From NCBI GenBank assembly GCA_024509875.1, contig JAMPIV010012229.1:62001-126000 (forward strand): DNA of 64,000 nucleotides. Direction: 5' to 3'. The notes below the pieces were generated by a model. It made no database searches. It was given only the letters and a program-made list of their open reading frames with translations, and was not told the DNA's origin. Source of the stretch: Oreohelix idahoensis. Lineage: Eukaryota > Mollusca > Gastropoda > Stylommatophora > Oreohelicidae. Made by a program: the position numbers and the translations under genes. Of the stretch, positions 13,485-24,381 are shown one piece after another (positions within the stretch are counted from its first letter, which is position 1; each line of letters starts with the position of its first letter).

Positions 13485-14755
13485 ATGGCCGAATCCCAAA
13501 ATCTCTACAATTTTTACTTAAATATTGCTAAAGAGATGGGCTTATCTGGCCGAGAGTTATCAGAATTTGTAGCCACTTCTGTGAAAGAGGACAAAGACGG
13601 GATAGAAGCCGAGAAAGCAGCTGAAAGGGAAGAGCGAAGGATGGCCAGTGAGCACGAAAATACTAAATCAGAGAAAGAAGCCAAAGAGAGGGAGAAGATC
13701 GGGAACACGAAAATGAAGAGAAAGAAAAGCAAAGAGCTTTTGAAGAGCAAAAGGAACAGGTTGACAGACGAAAGGCTGTAAAGGAGGCCGAAAGAGCAGA
13801 AAAGAAGGAACAGGCTGAAAAAGGGCATTCGCTAAGGAAAAGGAACAGGCCGAACGGGCATTCGTTAAGGAATAAGAACAGGTCGACCGAGCCCACGCCA
13901 TTAGATTGAAAGAACTAGAAATTGAAGGAAGAAGAATCAAATCTAGCTCTAGCACTGGGTCGGGGAGTTCTCAAGGTAGCGATGGGGGAAATATCTCTCA
14001 CATTGTAGTTCCGAGCGCGGCTTCTTTTCAGTTAGATGTCTACTCAGAGGCTTCTGAGGAAATAGACATTTATCTTGCTAGGTTTGAGTCTTTAGCTGCA
14101 ACCTATGAATTAGATAGGGAGAGATACAACATGAAGTTATCTCAGAGTCTGAGAGGACCTGGTTACGATGTCTTCATCAAAATGGCCCCGGAAGACAACA
14201 ACATTGATGATTTGTTGAAGAAAGCTTTGCTTCAATGTTTTCAGCTGAACGCACAAACATTTCAGTGCAAATTCTAGGAAGCCAAGAGGTAGAAAGACGA
14301 GTCTTATAAGCAGTTAGTTACACGTCTGGCTATGTATTTGGTGAAGCGGAGCTCCTTCAGCACCTTCGACGAATCGTACGAAGGGCTCCAAGAGATTATT
14401 GTCGTGGAACATTTCAAGGACTCGCTCACCCCAGACATAAGAAGGTTCCTGGCGGAGCACGGGGCCGAAACTCTTGATCATGTAGTACTGTTTGCTGATC
14501 TGTACCAGAGCGCCCAGTCGGAAGTGAGCCCGTTTAAAAGCCGCCCACACGATATTTACCCCAAAAGAGAGGAGCGCCCCTTCAATGACTCCAAGAGTAC
14601 GACCAACACCTCCCACAACACGGCACAACAGCAACAACAACAACCACAGGATCATCATAGGCAGAAACAGCAATTTAGCACAGGGAACTGGTTGACGATA
14701 TTGTAAATCGTGCAAAACCGATACACATTTCACATCGGATTGTAAGAGGCCGAAA
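13485..14755 (+). pseudogene. Gag of family A Gmr1-like retrotransposon
   Basis: The ATG at 13485 (MAESQNLYNFYLNIAKEMGL) begins a 101-codon frame: a short N-terminal helix then a long charged coiled coil rich in EAEKAAEREER. A frameshift after 13770 leads to the frame 13906-14274, which carries the capsid-like region (YLARFESLAATYEL, LSQSLRGPGYDVF). Frame 14332-14703 follows (LTPDIRRFLAEHGAETL, YQSAQSEVSPF). A CCHC-like knuckle CKSCKTDTHFTSDC is readable in a third frame near 14702-14746. These blocks match the family B gag at 37856-38986 in order and motifs. Gag would package the element RNA. At least three frame breaks make it non-functional. Confidence 0.8.
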
Positions 14756-14867
14756 ACAGGCCCTTATAATGTCGCATGCCTGATCAGGGGGCCGATAGGG
14801 AATCATGACCCCCATGCATATGAACAAAATCCCAGCCACCCCTCTATTACTGAGCAAGTAACCGTTG

Positions 14868-15631
14868 GTAACTACACCATACGGTGTTTATATGATTCAG
14901 GCTTAAAATATTCAGCTTTAGTTTGTGGTAAAAAGGTAAAGGGGTAAAGGATCCCGTTACACGATCATTGAGGCATATTGGGATTATTATGTTAGGCCCT
15001 TATTTTCTCGACCATCGGCACACTAGGGGTGATGTGGTCAGCATCACGTCGGCCGCCTTAACCTTCCCCAAAGTTGCTCCGGTATCTAATTGAAGCTGGA
15101 TCGACCCAGGAACAGTTTGCGGCCGAAAAAATCCCACCTCAACTGAGCTAGGAAGCAAGTGCACTAATCACTATGCTACCGCGGCTCCCTCATCTTTGGT
15201 AAAGGCCCACCAATATACTAGTGAAACTGTAGAAATACAGGGGCCCTGGAAGAGTATAAAGCCAATGCTTCTTCCGGTTGCGGAAATTGATGTCTCAACC
15301 CGATACGTACAGGGAAAAATCAATGCCGCAGTAGTAGAAGATTTAGTCTACCCTCTCATTTAAGGGAGAAAATATGTGTTTCTTGGAGATCCATCACGTG
15401 ACACAAGAGAGAGAAAACCCAGGACAAGCCCAATCGCCCCCCGAGATGTCATCTCTAAACAGCCTGAATATTTCAGAGCTGAAGCAGGCACAAAGGGATG
15501 ACAAAACTCTAAAGTCTTGCTTTTATAAATTGTATGGCAATAACTCCCATACTCCTCAGGCAGCATATTACAGGGAAGAAGGTTTGGTTTATAGACGGGT
15601 GGAGAATAAGAGACAGTTAGTTGTCCCACTA
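14868..15631 (+). pseudogene. Family A protease and start of integrase, split by a SINE
   Basis: The retropepsin active site reads CLYDSGLKYSALVCG near 14882-14926. It is cut by a SINE (about 14930-15187) and resumes with QYTSETVEIQG and later PLI-GRKYVFLG (to about 15390). The frame 15374 to about 15631 then gives ELKQAQRDDKTLKSCFYKL and RRVENKRQLVVPLPY, the approach to the integrase HHCC zinc-binding domain. A LINE at 15632-16276 truncates it. The same protease-to-integrase order without an intervening RT is seen in family B, as in Gmr1-type elements. Confidence 0.7.
14930..15187 (-). mobile_element. tRNA-derived SINE in the protease gene
   Basis: On the minus strand it starts GGGAGCCGCGGTAGCATAGT, a tRNA-like head also seen at 24007 and 57272. 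The flanks carry a GGTAAAG-type repeat (about 14924-14936 and about 15197-15206). Removing the segment reconnects the protease reading, so it is a clean insertion. Confidence 0.7.
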
Positions 15632-16276
15632 CCCTATCATCATCATCATCATCAGTTGCCATCTCTACAACGAAGGTTGGCTGTAATGGATCTCCAACGT
15701 CTTCTGTCTCTTGTCTTGGTGGTGCACTCTGATAGACTCTTTCCTGTCCATCTCTTGATGTTATCTTCCCACTTATAGCGCTGTCTTCCCCTTGCACGTT
15801 TGCCTTCAACTCTCCCTTCTGTTATGGTCTTCTGCAAGGTGTTATGCCTTTTTATGTGGCCAAAGTATTTTAGCTGCGGAACTTTGACCTCCCTCATTAG
15901 TTCTCTTTTCATACCTAGATTTTCTAGGACCTCCTTATTTGTTTTCATCTCTTTCCATGAGATACGCCCCATTCTTCTGTATATCCACATTTCAAGAGCC
16001 TCAATTCTTTCTTCCAAATGCTTATTCATCGTCCATGTTTCTGCACCATACAGAAATGCAGAATATATATAACACTTTATGATTCTCACTTTTAATTTGT
16101 GAGATAACTGTTTGGATGTCAGTATATGTTTCATGTTGTTGAATGCAGCTTTGGCCATTCCTATTCTCTTCTTGATTTCTGTTTCACATCTGCCATCTTC
16201 TGTTATTATATGACCAAGATATACGTAGCTCTTGATGTAGCCGTGCATACTGTGATTTCTTCGGAAACAGGCTATA
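15632..16276 (-). mobile_element. 5'-truncated LINE in the integrase region
   Basis: A minus-strand LINE 3' end. The 198-codon frame 15652-16248 carries SYVYLGHIITEDGRCETEI, the region just after the RT palm, then YSAFLYGAETWTMN, a KYFGHIKRHN block, GKRARGRQRYKWEDN and RDRRRWRSI. A GAT tail follows at 15632-15652. It is bounded by a perfect TCCCACTA at 15624-15631 and 16277-16284. The open frame suggests a fairly recent insertion. The clade is not assigned; it is distinct from the 2840 element. Confidence 0.88.
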
Positions 16277-16284
16277 TCCCACTA

Positions 16285-17745
16285 AAGACGGAGGAACCAC
16301 AGATTAACATAAATAAATATCTTATGAGAAACGGAGGATATAAAAATAACTAACTGACATACATTTTATTTAGGCTAGCTTCGCTTTAGAAATACCACAA
16401 CTAGTCATGTGATTCCCCTAACCAATCAGACAGCTCAGATCTTTTCTCCGGCAAGAATGGGTACGCGACGCCATGCAGAGTTAGAAAGATAGAGCGGAAC
16501 CGAAAGGACGTGCCCAGTCCAGCTCAGTGTATTTCTTATGTTGAGGAGATCAACTTCGCACTTATATAGCAAAAGTGTATTTCAGGATGTGATGTGATTT
16601 GTTTGTGATTTCAATATACTTGTAAGTATTTATTACAAACTGAATGCATAGCTGATAGAGCTCACGGTCATAACTGGAACAGAGTTACGCTCGAAGATTT
16701 GGTTAAAATGAAAACTAAATCACATATCTAGATCTTTTGCCAAGGAAGAAGGTCCTTATGTTGAGAGATATTAAACCTAAGGAATACCAAGAAGTAAAAG
16801 AAAGCTTGGATCAATAAATCAAAACTGAAGAGATGGGAAGATGTCGTCGAACTTAGAAAACGTTAACCTAATGAAGGAACACTGTAGAAAATGAAGTCTC
16901 GCCATGTTTTGAAAATTGAAGATGATAAAAAGATGCAAAAAATACTATATTGACATTCTATATGGGCATTTACTTAAAGTACAGTAAAAATCACACTTTG
17001 CAAGAACTTGTTGCATTTGCCATAATAATAAATGTTGCCGTGACCAGTCCTCTATAAGGAGCAGATAAACGGATAAGCAAAGATCACTACTATTGAAGGA
17101 ATATTAAACCACTAAAGGCCAAAACAGAAATTTTAGGACGATGGATCAATTCCCGTTCAAATTGCAATAATTACATTATAAAGGAATGGAACAGCCACAG
17201 CAACAACCACAGGTACAGCTCAGACACGCACGGAAATATTGTCAGAACCATCCATTCCCATCCTTACCGTTATACCCAAACTACGCCCGACGCTACCCCC
17301 ACAGTTCCGACAAGTGGAACAAAATGTTGTTGCTGAGAGGTAATCCACAACATACCCTGAAAATGCATACTTCTGAGGAGAATACGAACTTTTTTAGTTC
17401 AAGCGGATATAGTCACAGAAATCCCATAGTAACATACGCGGATGCGAAGAGTTACAGAAATAATGTGATGCAAAACCCTAAAGAAACAGACCATACGCTG
17501 TATAAATACAACAGGATTTTCCCATTTACGCTTATCTTTAATGTGGGTTTATCGTCTGTTTTGCTAATTATCATAGTTTTTGTTTTCTCAATATTAATGT
17601 CGAGTCCATATTCATGACTTATGCTGTTCACACTACCCTATCACACCCGCCTAATGCAGGAAATGCATTCCACCCTGCCCCATCCCATTAAAGGTTCGTA
17701 TGCCCTGCAGAAAAATGTATCCCTGAACGACTTCTCGCCAGGTTT
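16285..17745 (+). other. Unassigned internal sequence of family A or another LTR element
   Basis: A frame 17186-17617 (MEQPQQQPQ, basic, ending in a hydrophobic stretch) resembles in its QQPQ start the glutamine-rich gag tail at 14630. The rest is not recognised. Sequence 16400-16640 has CCAATCAG (16421-16428) and a GC-rich patch and could be a promoter or LTR remnant, but no partner repeat was seen. The sequence does not simply continue the integrase that was cut at 15631. Confidence 0.4.
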
Positions 17746-17749
17746 GCGA

Positions 17750-18331
17750 CATGATGTTCGATAGTTTGTGCAAGATTTCTCTGTTCGCCATAACTTGGAC
17801 AACCAGGTGGACGGAACTACGAAGAAAGAGTTTGAGCAGAGTATCCAAGACCCATCATTGGATAACTCGTACCTCAACCCGACATTTCTATGTAGTAAAG
17901 CAGAGTTACGACAAGCACAGAAGGATGATATTACCCTAACGCCGTACTCTGAACAGAGTCAGATCAAGATAACCCATGCTTCAGCTGGAACTTTCCACAA
18001 AGAAGATGGGATTATTTATCGACGGACGAGGCGGGGGAAACAGCTTTTGGTGCCTCTCCCCTTCAGACCCTCTGTTATGAAAGCGGCTCATATATCCTCA
18101 TCGGGGGAACATGTTCCCGTGGGAACCACTATGAGTAACCTTCAAGAGGTTTACTTTTGGCCCAAACGATGGGAAGACGTGCGTCGGTTCGTTTTAAATT
18201 GTACACATTGCCAAGCGAGCAATTCAAACACTCGCCAATGGTATAATGACGAGAAGAACACTGTCACCCAGAACAGGATTAGAAGAAGGCACGAACCTTG
18301 TAAAAGCGCACACCCTCAATTAGATATTTGA
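17750..18331 (+). pseudogene. Gmr1-like integrase zinc-binding domain fragment
   Basis: Frame 17768-18328 encodes ELRQAQKDDITLTPYSEQ, EDGIIYRRTRRGKQLLVPLP, then the zinc-binding array with H (SVMKAAHISS), H (SGEHVPVG), VYFWPKRWEDV and CTHCQAS. This HHCC domain precedes retroviral-type integrase cores. The core is missing: about 30 unrelated residues follow, then a stop and the LTR at 18358. RT and RNase H are absent. It parallels the shorter copy at 15374-15631, so two integrase starts are present in the block and it may be a merger of two copies. Confidence 0.75.
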
Positions 18332-18357
18332 TAAAATATCTTAGTTGACGGGGTATC

Positions 18358-20847
18358 TGTGACGAAATCAGTCGTGCACTTTATATAACTTCATCACTTC
18401 ATTTCTTTATTTTTCTCACTCATCGTCCTATTATTTGTCATATTTATTGCCCTTACATTCTTTTTGCTGTGACCACTCCCAGACTTGTTTACATTTCGCC
18501 AGGTAAACCGTAATAACAGCAGGTTAATTGCACAGGTCAGTGGTAATTCGTTTGTCACCATAGGCGGCTGGCCACCTTTGATAGAGTCGATCTCTATAGA
18601 CACAATATTGACGCTCACGAGCGATGAAAAGAAACGCCATATTGTCTGTCTGGGACAGCCATCTGAGATGGGCGAGGGCTCAGGGGATAATGAGATAATA
18701 GCTTCCGCCGGACCATCCCTGTGTAATTATTACGGATGAACTGGCATAGGAGACTATCTGGGCGGAAGTATTACAGCATTATTAGAAAGAGGTCACGCGA
18801 TGGAATTTTTAAATGTAATATTTTAAAACACGTGGGGGAAAGTATGATTTAACACCCCAACCCATATAGTGCAAAAGAGTTTGGATTGGTGTAAAGTGAG
18901 AGCCGGAATACACAATGGTTCTCATTGGAAAATTCGTCGGAAGTACAATCTGGGATTTTGAACTGAGAATTGAAATACAATCTAGCAAATATCAGATTGC
19001 ATCGCAACGTCAAACTAGCAACTCCCAGAAGCCAGAGAGAGAATGATCGGACTAAGAATTCTTTTATTATAAGTAACAGATCAGAAGTATATGGGCAACT
19101 TTAAAACTTAAAAAAGTAAACCCGCATTTATAAATACAAAGACTGGAGACCTAAGGAATCAGATCACTCGTCATAAGAGGAATACTAAACATTTCCCAGA
19201 CTAAGTGATTCGAAGCATCTAATAAAGTATTACGTCCAATCTACACTGTGCGAGGAGATTGTGTTCCCAAATGAGTTACTTTGGGGTAAGTGTAAATATT
19301 TATTTAACAAATGTGAATTTGACCTATTTTCTTGCTAAGTGGTTATGTATGAGGCTGGCAACCTCAACATATGAAAATAGTATATTCATAAACCACTACA
19401 GCAAGCGCTGGTGATTGTTTCTTGCTATTCGCTCAGAAACGCGAAAGCAGCAGTGGTGACCCCAGATTCTGACTGCAGCAGTGATGATTGATGATTACAT
19501 CACATGCGCCTCAAGTGTATAGTATCATTTTGTGAGATATATGTATCTTGCTAATTTTAATTCAGGCAAATCATTGATTTCGCGCTGTCCAAGCACATAT
19601 TTTCCCAGTTTAATACCCAGAAGAATATTGGTGATATCTAATCATCCTGCCTGAGTAACGCTGTGTATACTCAATAAAGAATAATTATTCAGAGAGAATA
19701 ACATTGGTGGGTGGACAGCGAGACAATGCGCCTGTTAATTTGCAGCCCACAAATGTACTTAGCAGAGGCATTTGTTTTTATTTGTCAAAAAAATCGTGGT
19801 ACTAAGCAATCAGACGGTTCGTGGAGCGAAGCTATCAGACCGTTCGAGTAACGAAGCTATCAGACTGTGAAGTGTCATTATCATAAAAGAATTGACGAAA
19901 CCAAGGCTGCATGACTCACTTATTTCAGTTAAGTGCTTGTAAAAGGCACCCACAAACGGACATTAAATTTTAATTTTAAATTTAAATCCTCAACCCAATT
20001 CTCAATGACGAGAAATTTTATTTAACTCTAAAAGTCACCATCATTTCATCGTTATTTTAACCTGTTAAACGAATTGATTATTAAATTTGTTAGATGTTAT
20101 TTTAAAACATAACAATAATTGTTTATTCAGTTATTATAATTATGAAAGCAAACGTATGAGGAAGACTCTGTAATATATCTACATTTAGACAGGTATTTAC
20201 ATTTACAGAGCTAATACTTATAAAAAGGAATTTCGCTGGATTTACACCAGCTGCGGGCTTGAATGGGCTAAAAACCATTGCTTCACAAAAGGCGGCGGAT
20301 CAGATATAAAAGTTAACAATTGACCTGTCAATGCCGCATTGTTCTTGACTTCTGAATTATCTTGTGATTCTACCTTGGGATAGAAGCGTCATTACCCTTC
20401 TATCTACAACTCTGCCAAGAGTAATCTTGTGCGAAGGTAGACACCTTTGATGACCCTTTTTATATACTCTTGGGACCCAAAGACGCAGCAACAGAGAATG
20501 CAGTCGGCGACTCATAGCTTGACTGCTTGCGTCAGGGTCAGCGAATCAGAGCTGACCAAGACCTTACTCCACCTCCAAGTGGTGGTCCTGGAAACAGGCT
20601 GCATCACTGCAGTCTGGCTGAGAGAGTAGGGATCGAAGAGGGAAGGCAAACCCGGTCCCAAAAAATGCCGTGCTGAAGTCGGATGTGTCGGCCGAAAGGC
20701 GCAGATATCGCAGCTTCGCTGTAAACAGACACAACGCAACCAACATCCTTTTCAGGACGAACGAGGAAGAAGAAGAAGAAGAATATACTCTTGAGTTTTG
20801 GCCACTGGTGGACCACTACTGTAAAGCAGGGGAGGCAATCCGTGACA
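18358..20847 (+). repeat. Family A LTR, copy 2
   Basis: Starts TGTGACGAAATCAGTCG and ends CCGTGACA, matching 10653-13061 along its length apart from the microsatellite and a nested retroposon at 20473-20782. A G-rich tract precedes it (GACGGGGTATC), as expected for a polypurine tract. As the 3' LTR of the internal block 13062-18357 it would supply the polyadenylation site. Confidence 0.75.
20473..20782 (+). mobile_element. GAA-tailed retroposon with 11-bp target duplication
   Basis: A 310-bp insertion ending in GAAGAAGAAGAAGAA, bounded by perfect ATATACTCTTG at 20462-20472 and 20783-20793. It interrupts the family A LTR, which reads through once the insert is removed. No clear domain is visible, so it is either a LINE 3' end or a SINE using LINE machinery. 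The GAA tail is shared with the LINE tails at 4230 and 6350. Confidence 0.85.
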
Positions 20848-21034
20848 ACAAGAACCGTCTTGTAACGCGATCAGATAGTTTTTTCATTGTGTATTTTATC
20901 CAACGTTGTGTTTTCTTTTCACCTCTTTTTTTCTCTGGTATCTGTTTGGTTCTTAACGTCAGTTCCAAGTTGATGATCTGGTCATACCATTTCAATCCTT
21001 TTGTTCTGGGCAAGCTCCCCATTGATCGTGGCAA
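20848..21034 (-). mobile_element. RTE-like LINE 3' fragment
   Basis: The minus frame starting at 21034 reads TKGLKWYDQIINLELTLRTKQ and IASPALQ. It aligns with GLKWYDKITNVELMTRTRQ of the 4937-5863 RT protein, but lacks the rest of that domain. Confidence 0.65.
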
Positions 21035-21600
21035 AGGTGCCGGGTTCCACGCTCCAGTCTACTCAGCTGTAAATGGGTACCTGACTCTGCTCTTTGAGTT
21101 ATGGAGGGAAAAGGCAGCGAGGACGGAAACTGGTCACCCCACCTCTTGATGCTGGACCTAGTATTGTGAAGTCTCTTACACTTCACTCCCCATACGGCAG
21201 TATCTGCTATGGGACAACCTTGACCTGTATGTTTCAGAGTCATACAAAAGGATTGCATGGACATTTGAGTTGACCATTTTTTGTGTGTGCTGGACTTCTT
21301 TTGTTTTCTATATATCTCTCCTTGTAATGAAATATTATCTTGGCTTTTAAATGAATGTTATCAGACCTTAAGTTCTTTTATATTTGGACATGCGCCCTAA
21401 TATAACTGACTAGGTTGAACGATTCGCCTCGCCAAAACGAGGCAAAATTTTATTTTGTTAAAAAAAAAACTTAGCTTTTGTCTTCCTTTTTTGATATAAT
21501 TGTATGTTTCTCCACTTTGTCTGTATCGCAGCCTAGATGTGTGTACGAATCCACATCTACAAAAATTCATGAACAAAAAAACACACACAAAACAACGAAA
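21035..21600. repeat. SINE-like relics
   Basis: CAGTCTACTCAGCTGTAAAT (about 21056) recurs at about 49568 (CAGTCTACTGAGCTGTAAAT) with similar flanks. TGCGCCCTAATATAACTGAC and a CGCCTCG-n-CGAGGC hairpin (21390-21450) recur in divergent form at 48090-48155. These are remnants of dispersed repeats; no coding potential was seen. Confidence 0.55.
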
Positions 21601-21890
21601 TCTTGAAAGTTATTGATTGTAGGTGGGGAGAAAGAATGGGGGAAAAAAAATAAATAAATAAAACATGGGAGGTAAACTAAATAAGAGAAATAAATATTTT
21701 AAAAAAAACCAACAAATCCAATAAAAAAGGTCAGACAAATTATTGCAAGAATGAACGAGAATTAAGACCGTGAAGGACGTCGTTTCATAAAGTAATGGAA
21801 CAGACAGACCTAAATTATAACAAATACAAATGAACTATTACTGTTAGTGCGTGAAGATCAGTACGATATGTGTTGAGAACATAAACTAAT
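21601..21890. other. No recognisable gene
   Basis: A-rich sequence without recognised features. Confidence 0.45.
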
Positions 21891-21894
21891 ATTA

Positions 21895-22100
21895 ATAATA
21901 AAACAGGCCATTGGCTGCTATCACCATGGAAAGAGAAAAATGGGAGGTCAGTACAATCTGGAGAAGAATGATAGAAGAAGAATCCAAAGAACTTGAGGCC
22001 TCTTGGGTGGAAGTAAAAAGAACAGCCCAAAATATAAATGAGGCACCCTGCCATCAGTCGCTGCAGCTGTGGCGAACACAAATTTATGGATGATGATGAT
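21895..22100 (+). mobile_element. LINE 3' end with GAT tail
   Basis: Frames read MEREKWEVSTIWRRMIEEE, ASWVEVKRTAQN and, shifted, CSCGEHKFMDDDD. This is a LINE C-terminus that runs into a GATGATGATGA tail from 22087. The GAT-rich stretch continues raggedly to about 22200. Confidence 0.6.
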
Positions 22101-22440
22101 GACTGTCAATCTCATAAGAGAAATCATATAATACTTTTGATGATGATAAAGAAGATGATGAGGATGATATTGATTGATAATGATGACGATGATGATGAAA
22201 CACATTCAAAGATGAAACAAACAGTTTTAGCAATTAGAAGGAAACTGAAGAGTATTTTAGGCCAGAAAACGCTTATGAAGCATTTTGACAACCAACAAGA
22301 ATAAACATTGACTCTAACACCAACAAGAGCATGAAGCGATTAACAACCAGCCAGAACATACACTGTTACTAAAAGAGCATGCGCGTTCTTTTTATAGCCA
22401 GCACGAACATACTGCACGCTAAAAACTAGCAAATTGTGCA

Positions 22441-22473
22441 GAGAGATAGACAGGGAGAAAGAGAGAGAGATAT

Positions 22474-22507
<34 letters not shown>
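22441..22507 (+). repeat. (GA)n microsatellite
   Basis: Imperfect, then perfect, GA repeat next to the LINE relic below. Confidence 0.9.
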
Positions 22508-22509
<2 letters not shown>

Positions 22510-22529
22510 TGTGTTAAAAATATTGCAAC

Positions 22530-23060
22530 TTAGTACACACCTAAATAATAGGGGCTGCACAGTATTATTAGCATGGCTAACCTCGCACATGGGAATAGAG
22601 GGAAACGAGATGGCCGACAAGGAAGCAAAATGAGGAAACCGCATAAACTCAGGGTTAGGCATAACAGAGATCAAAAGTATACTTTAGAATATTATAACAA
22701 AGGAATGGACAGAACACTGGAAACAAAGCCAGAAAAGCAGACACGCCTATAATCTGCTAAAAGATCTACATGGACATGTCAAATATCTAGAGAACCAAAC
22801 ATACCATGCAATAGAAAACTGACTACCGGTAGACTTCAACTAGGAACAGGCTATTTCATGGTGGAGGAACTTTACTGTGTAACAACTCAGTAGAAGAACA
22901 CCATAACCCATTAAGTGCTAACATGCAAGAAATATGAACAGCACAGAAAACCACTCATGGAATACTTGAGAACACAAAACTCTCCATCGCTAACAATTGA
23001 CCTAATCAGGAAGCTACACAACATAATACAATTTTATATTACCAAAACAAGAATCAACAT
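22530..23060 (+). pseudogene. RNase H domain and C-terminus of a LINE, decayed
   Basis: The frame 22510-22633 carries LLAWLTSHMGIEGNEMADKEAK, the last RNase H motif (H, then D). Broken frames follow with RLQLGTGYF-type sequence, a cysteine/histidine cluster and a KYEQHRKPLMEYLRTQN segment. The same C-terminal domain is better preserved on the minus strand at 59125-59421, so both belong to one LINE family that encodes RNase H. Confidence 0.75.
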
Positions 23061-23457
23061 ATAACAACCAGAACAAATGAGAATGACAGGGAAAACCAAA
23101 AATAAAAATAAATTTCCATACAATATCAGTACAAGAACCAAAAAACAAAAAAAACCCACATACACAAAAACAAACAAAAAACTACCAATTCAAAAACCAA
23201 CAAACGCCTAGCGGACACATTTAAAAGAATGTCAATAGTGAGAGACAGCAATATAGTATCATGGAAGAGGATACATTACAAACACCATAGAAATTAAACA
23301 ATGCCACAACAAACGGCAGATAAATTACAGCCTGGAAGAGCCAACACGCAAGAAAAACAACAATGTAGTAAGCTGTATAGAATTATGAACATTATATACC
23401 CTAATTTATAACCCATATGGGGTTGAGCCGGATATCCCGTGCACACGACAAACACTA
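23061..23457. other. A-rich spacer
   Basis: Very A-rich to about 23180, then AT-rich sequence. No gene recognised. Ends in CACTA (23453-23457), the possible left target duplication of the family A solo LTR. Confidence 0.4.
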
Positions 23458-24381
23458 TGTCACGGATTGCCTCTCCTGCTTTGCAGTAGTGGTCCAACAG
23501 TGGCAAAAACTCAAGAGTATCTAAAGTGGGTCGTTAAAGGTGTCTACCTTCGCACAAGATTACTCTTGGCAGAGATGTAGATAGAAGGGTAATGACGCTT
23601 CTATCTCAAGGGATATCCACAAGATAATTCAGAAGTCAAGAACAATGCTGCATAGGGCCGAGCAATTGTTAACTTATATCTGTTCGTCGCCTTTTGTGAA
23701 GAATTAAGCAATGGTTATAGCCCGTTCAAGCCCCCAGCTGGTGTAAAGCCAGCGAAATTCCCTTTCACAAGAAGCAGCTCTATAGAAGTATATATATATG
23801 TATATAATAGTCTTGCTCATACGTATGCTTTCGCACTTATATTAACTGAATCAACTAAGATTTTTATGTTTTAGAATAACATGTAACACGTTTAATAATC
23901 AATTAGTTTTAACAGGTTAAAATGAATAGAATGATGGTGAATTTTAGATGAAAATAACATCTCTCGTCATCGAGATTGGATAGAGGATTTATATTAAATA
24001 ATATTTGGGAGCCGCGCTGGTGTAATGGCTTCGGCGTTGTACTGGCGACCAGGTGTTCATGGTTCAAACCCGGGCGTCACCGTTTGAAGAAATGTTTACG
24101 GCCGGAAATTTGACTCAATAACCTGAACGGCTCCTGTTATAAACCCTCTGTCGATGGGAAGGAGCGAAGCTCCTGACCGGGTTGGAAGGAAAGTCCTCAG
24201 GTTCCCCAGCCTCGCAATGACATGTCATTGGGCCGAAGGGCTGAAAGCCCAAGTGCCGATGGTTTAAAAAAAAAATTAAAGAATATTTCTGTTCTTTTGC
24301 TGGTATCTTTTATAAGCACTTAGCTGGTATAAGTGAGCCTTGCAGCCGCGGTTTTCGTCGACTATTTTGTGATGATGACTG
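23458..24381 (-). repeat. Family A solo LTR, 3' portion (reverse)
   Basis: Reverse complement of the 3' third of the family A LTR, beginning (plus strand) TGTCACGGATTGCC. It is interrupted by a SINE at 24007-24281. It ends at 24377-24381 GACTG, the target duplication of the 22-kb composite, and the LTR resumes at 46604 without loss. Confidence 0.85.
24007..24281 (+). mobile_element. tRNA-derived SINE
   Basis: Begins GGGAGCCGCGCTGGTGTAAT with an A-box-like segment and a B-box GGTTCAAACCC (24061-24071), then a tRNA-unrelated body and an A-rich end. AATATTT occurs at 24000-24006 and 24282-24288. It lies inside the reverse family A LTR. Relatives in reverse orientation are at about 14930-15187 and 56905-57272. 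Pol III transcription and LINE-dependent mobility are inferred from family knowledge. Confidence 0.85.

Noticed and set aside
17186..17617. 143-residue frame as an independent gene
   Set aside because: The glutamine-rich start resembles the family A gag tail and the rest is unremarkable; it is more likely a decayed TE segment.
24007..24080. A functional tRNA gene
   Set aside because: The A- and B-box-like head is followed by a SINE body and A-rich end and is flanked by AATATTT duplications; I could not fold a full cloverleaf by eye.
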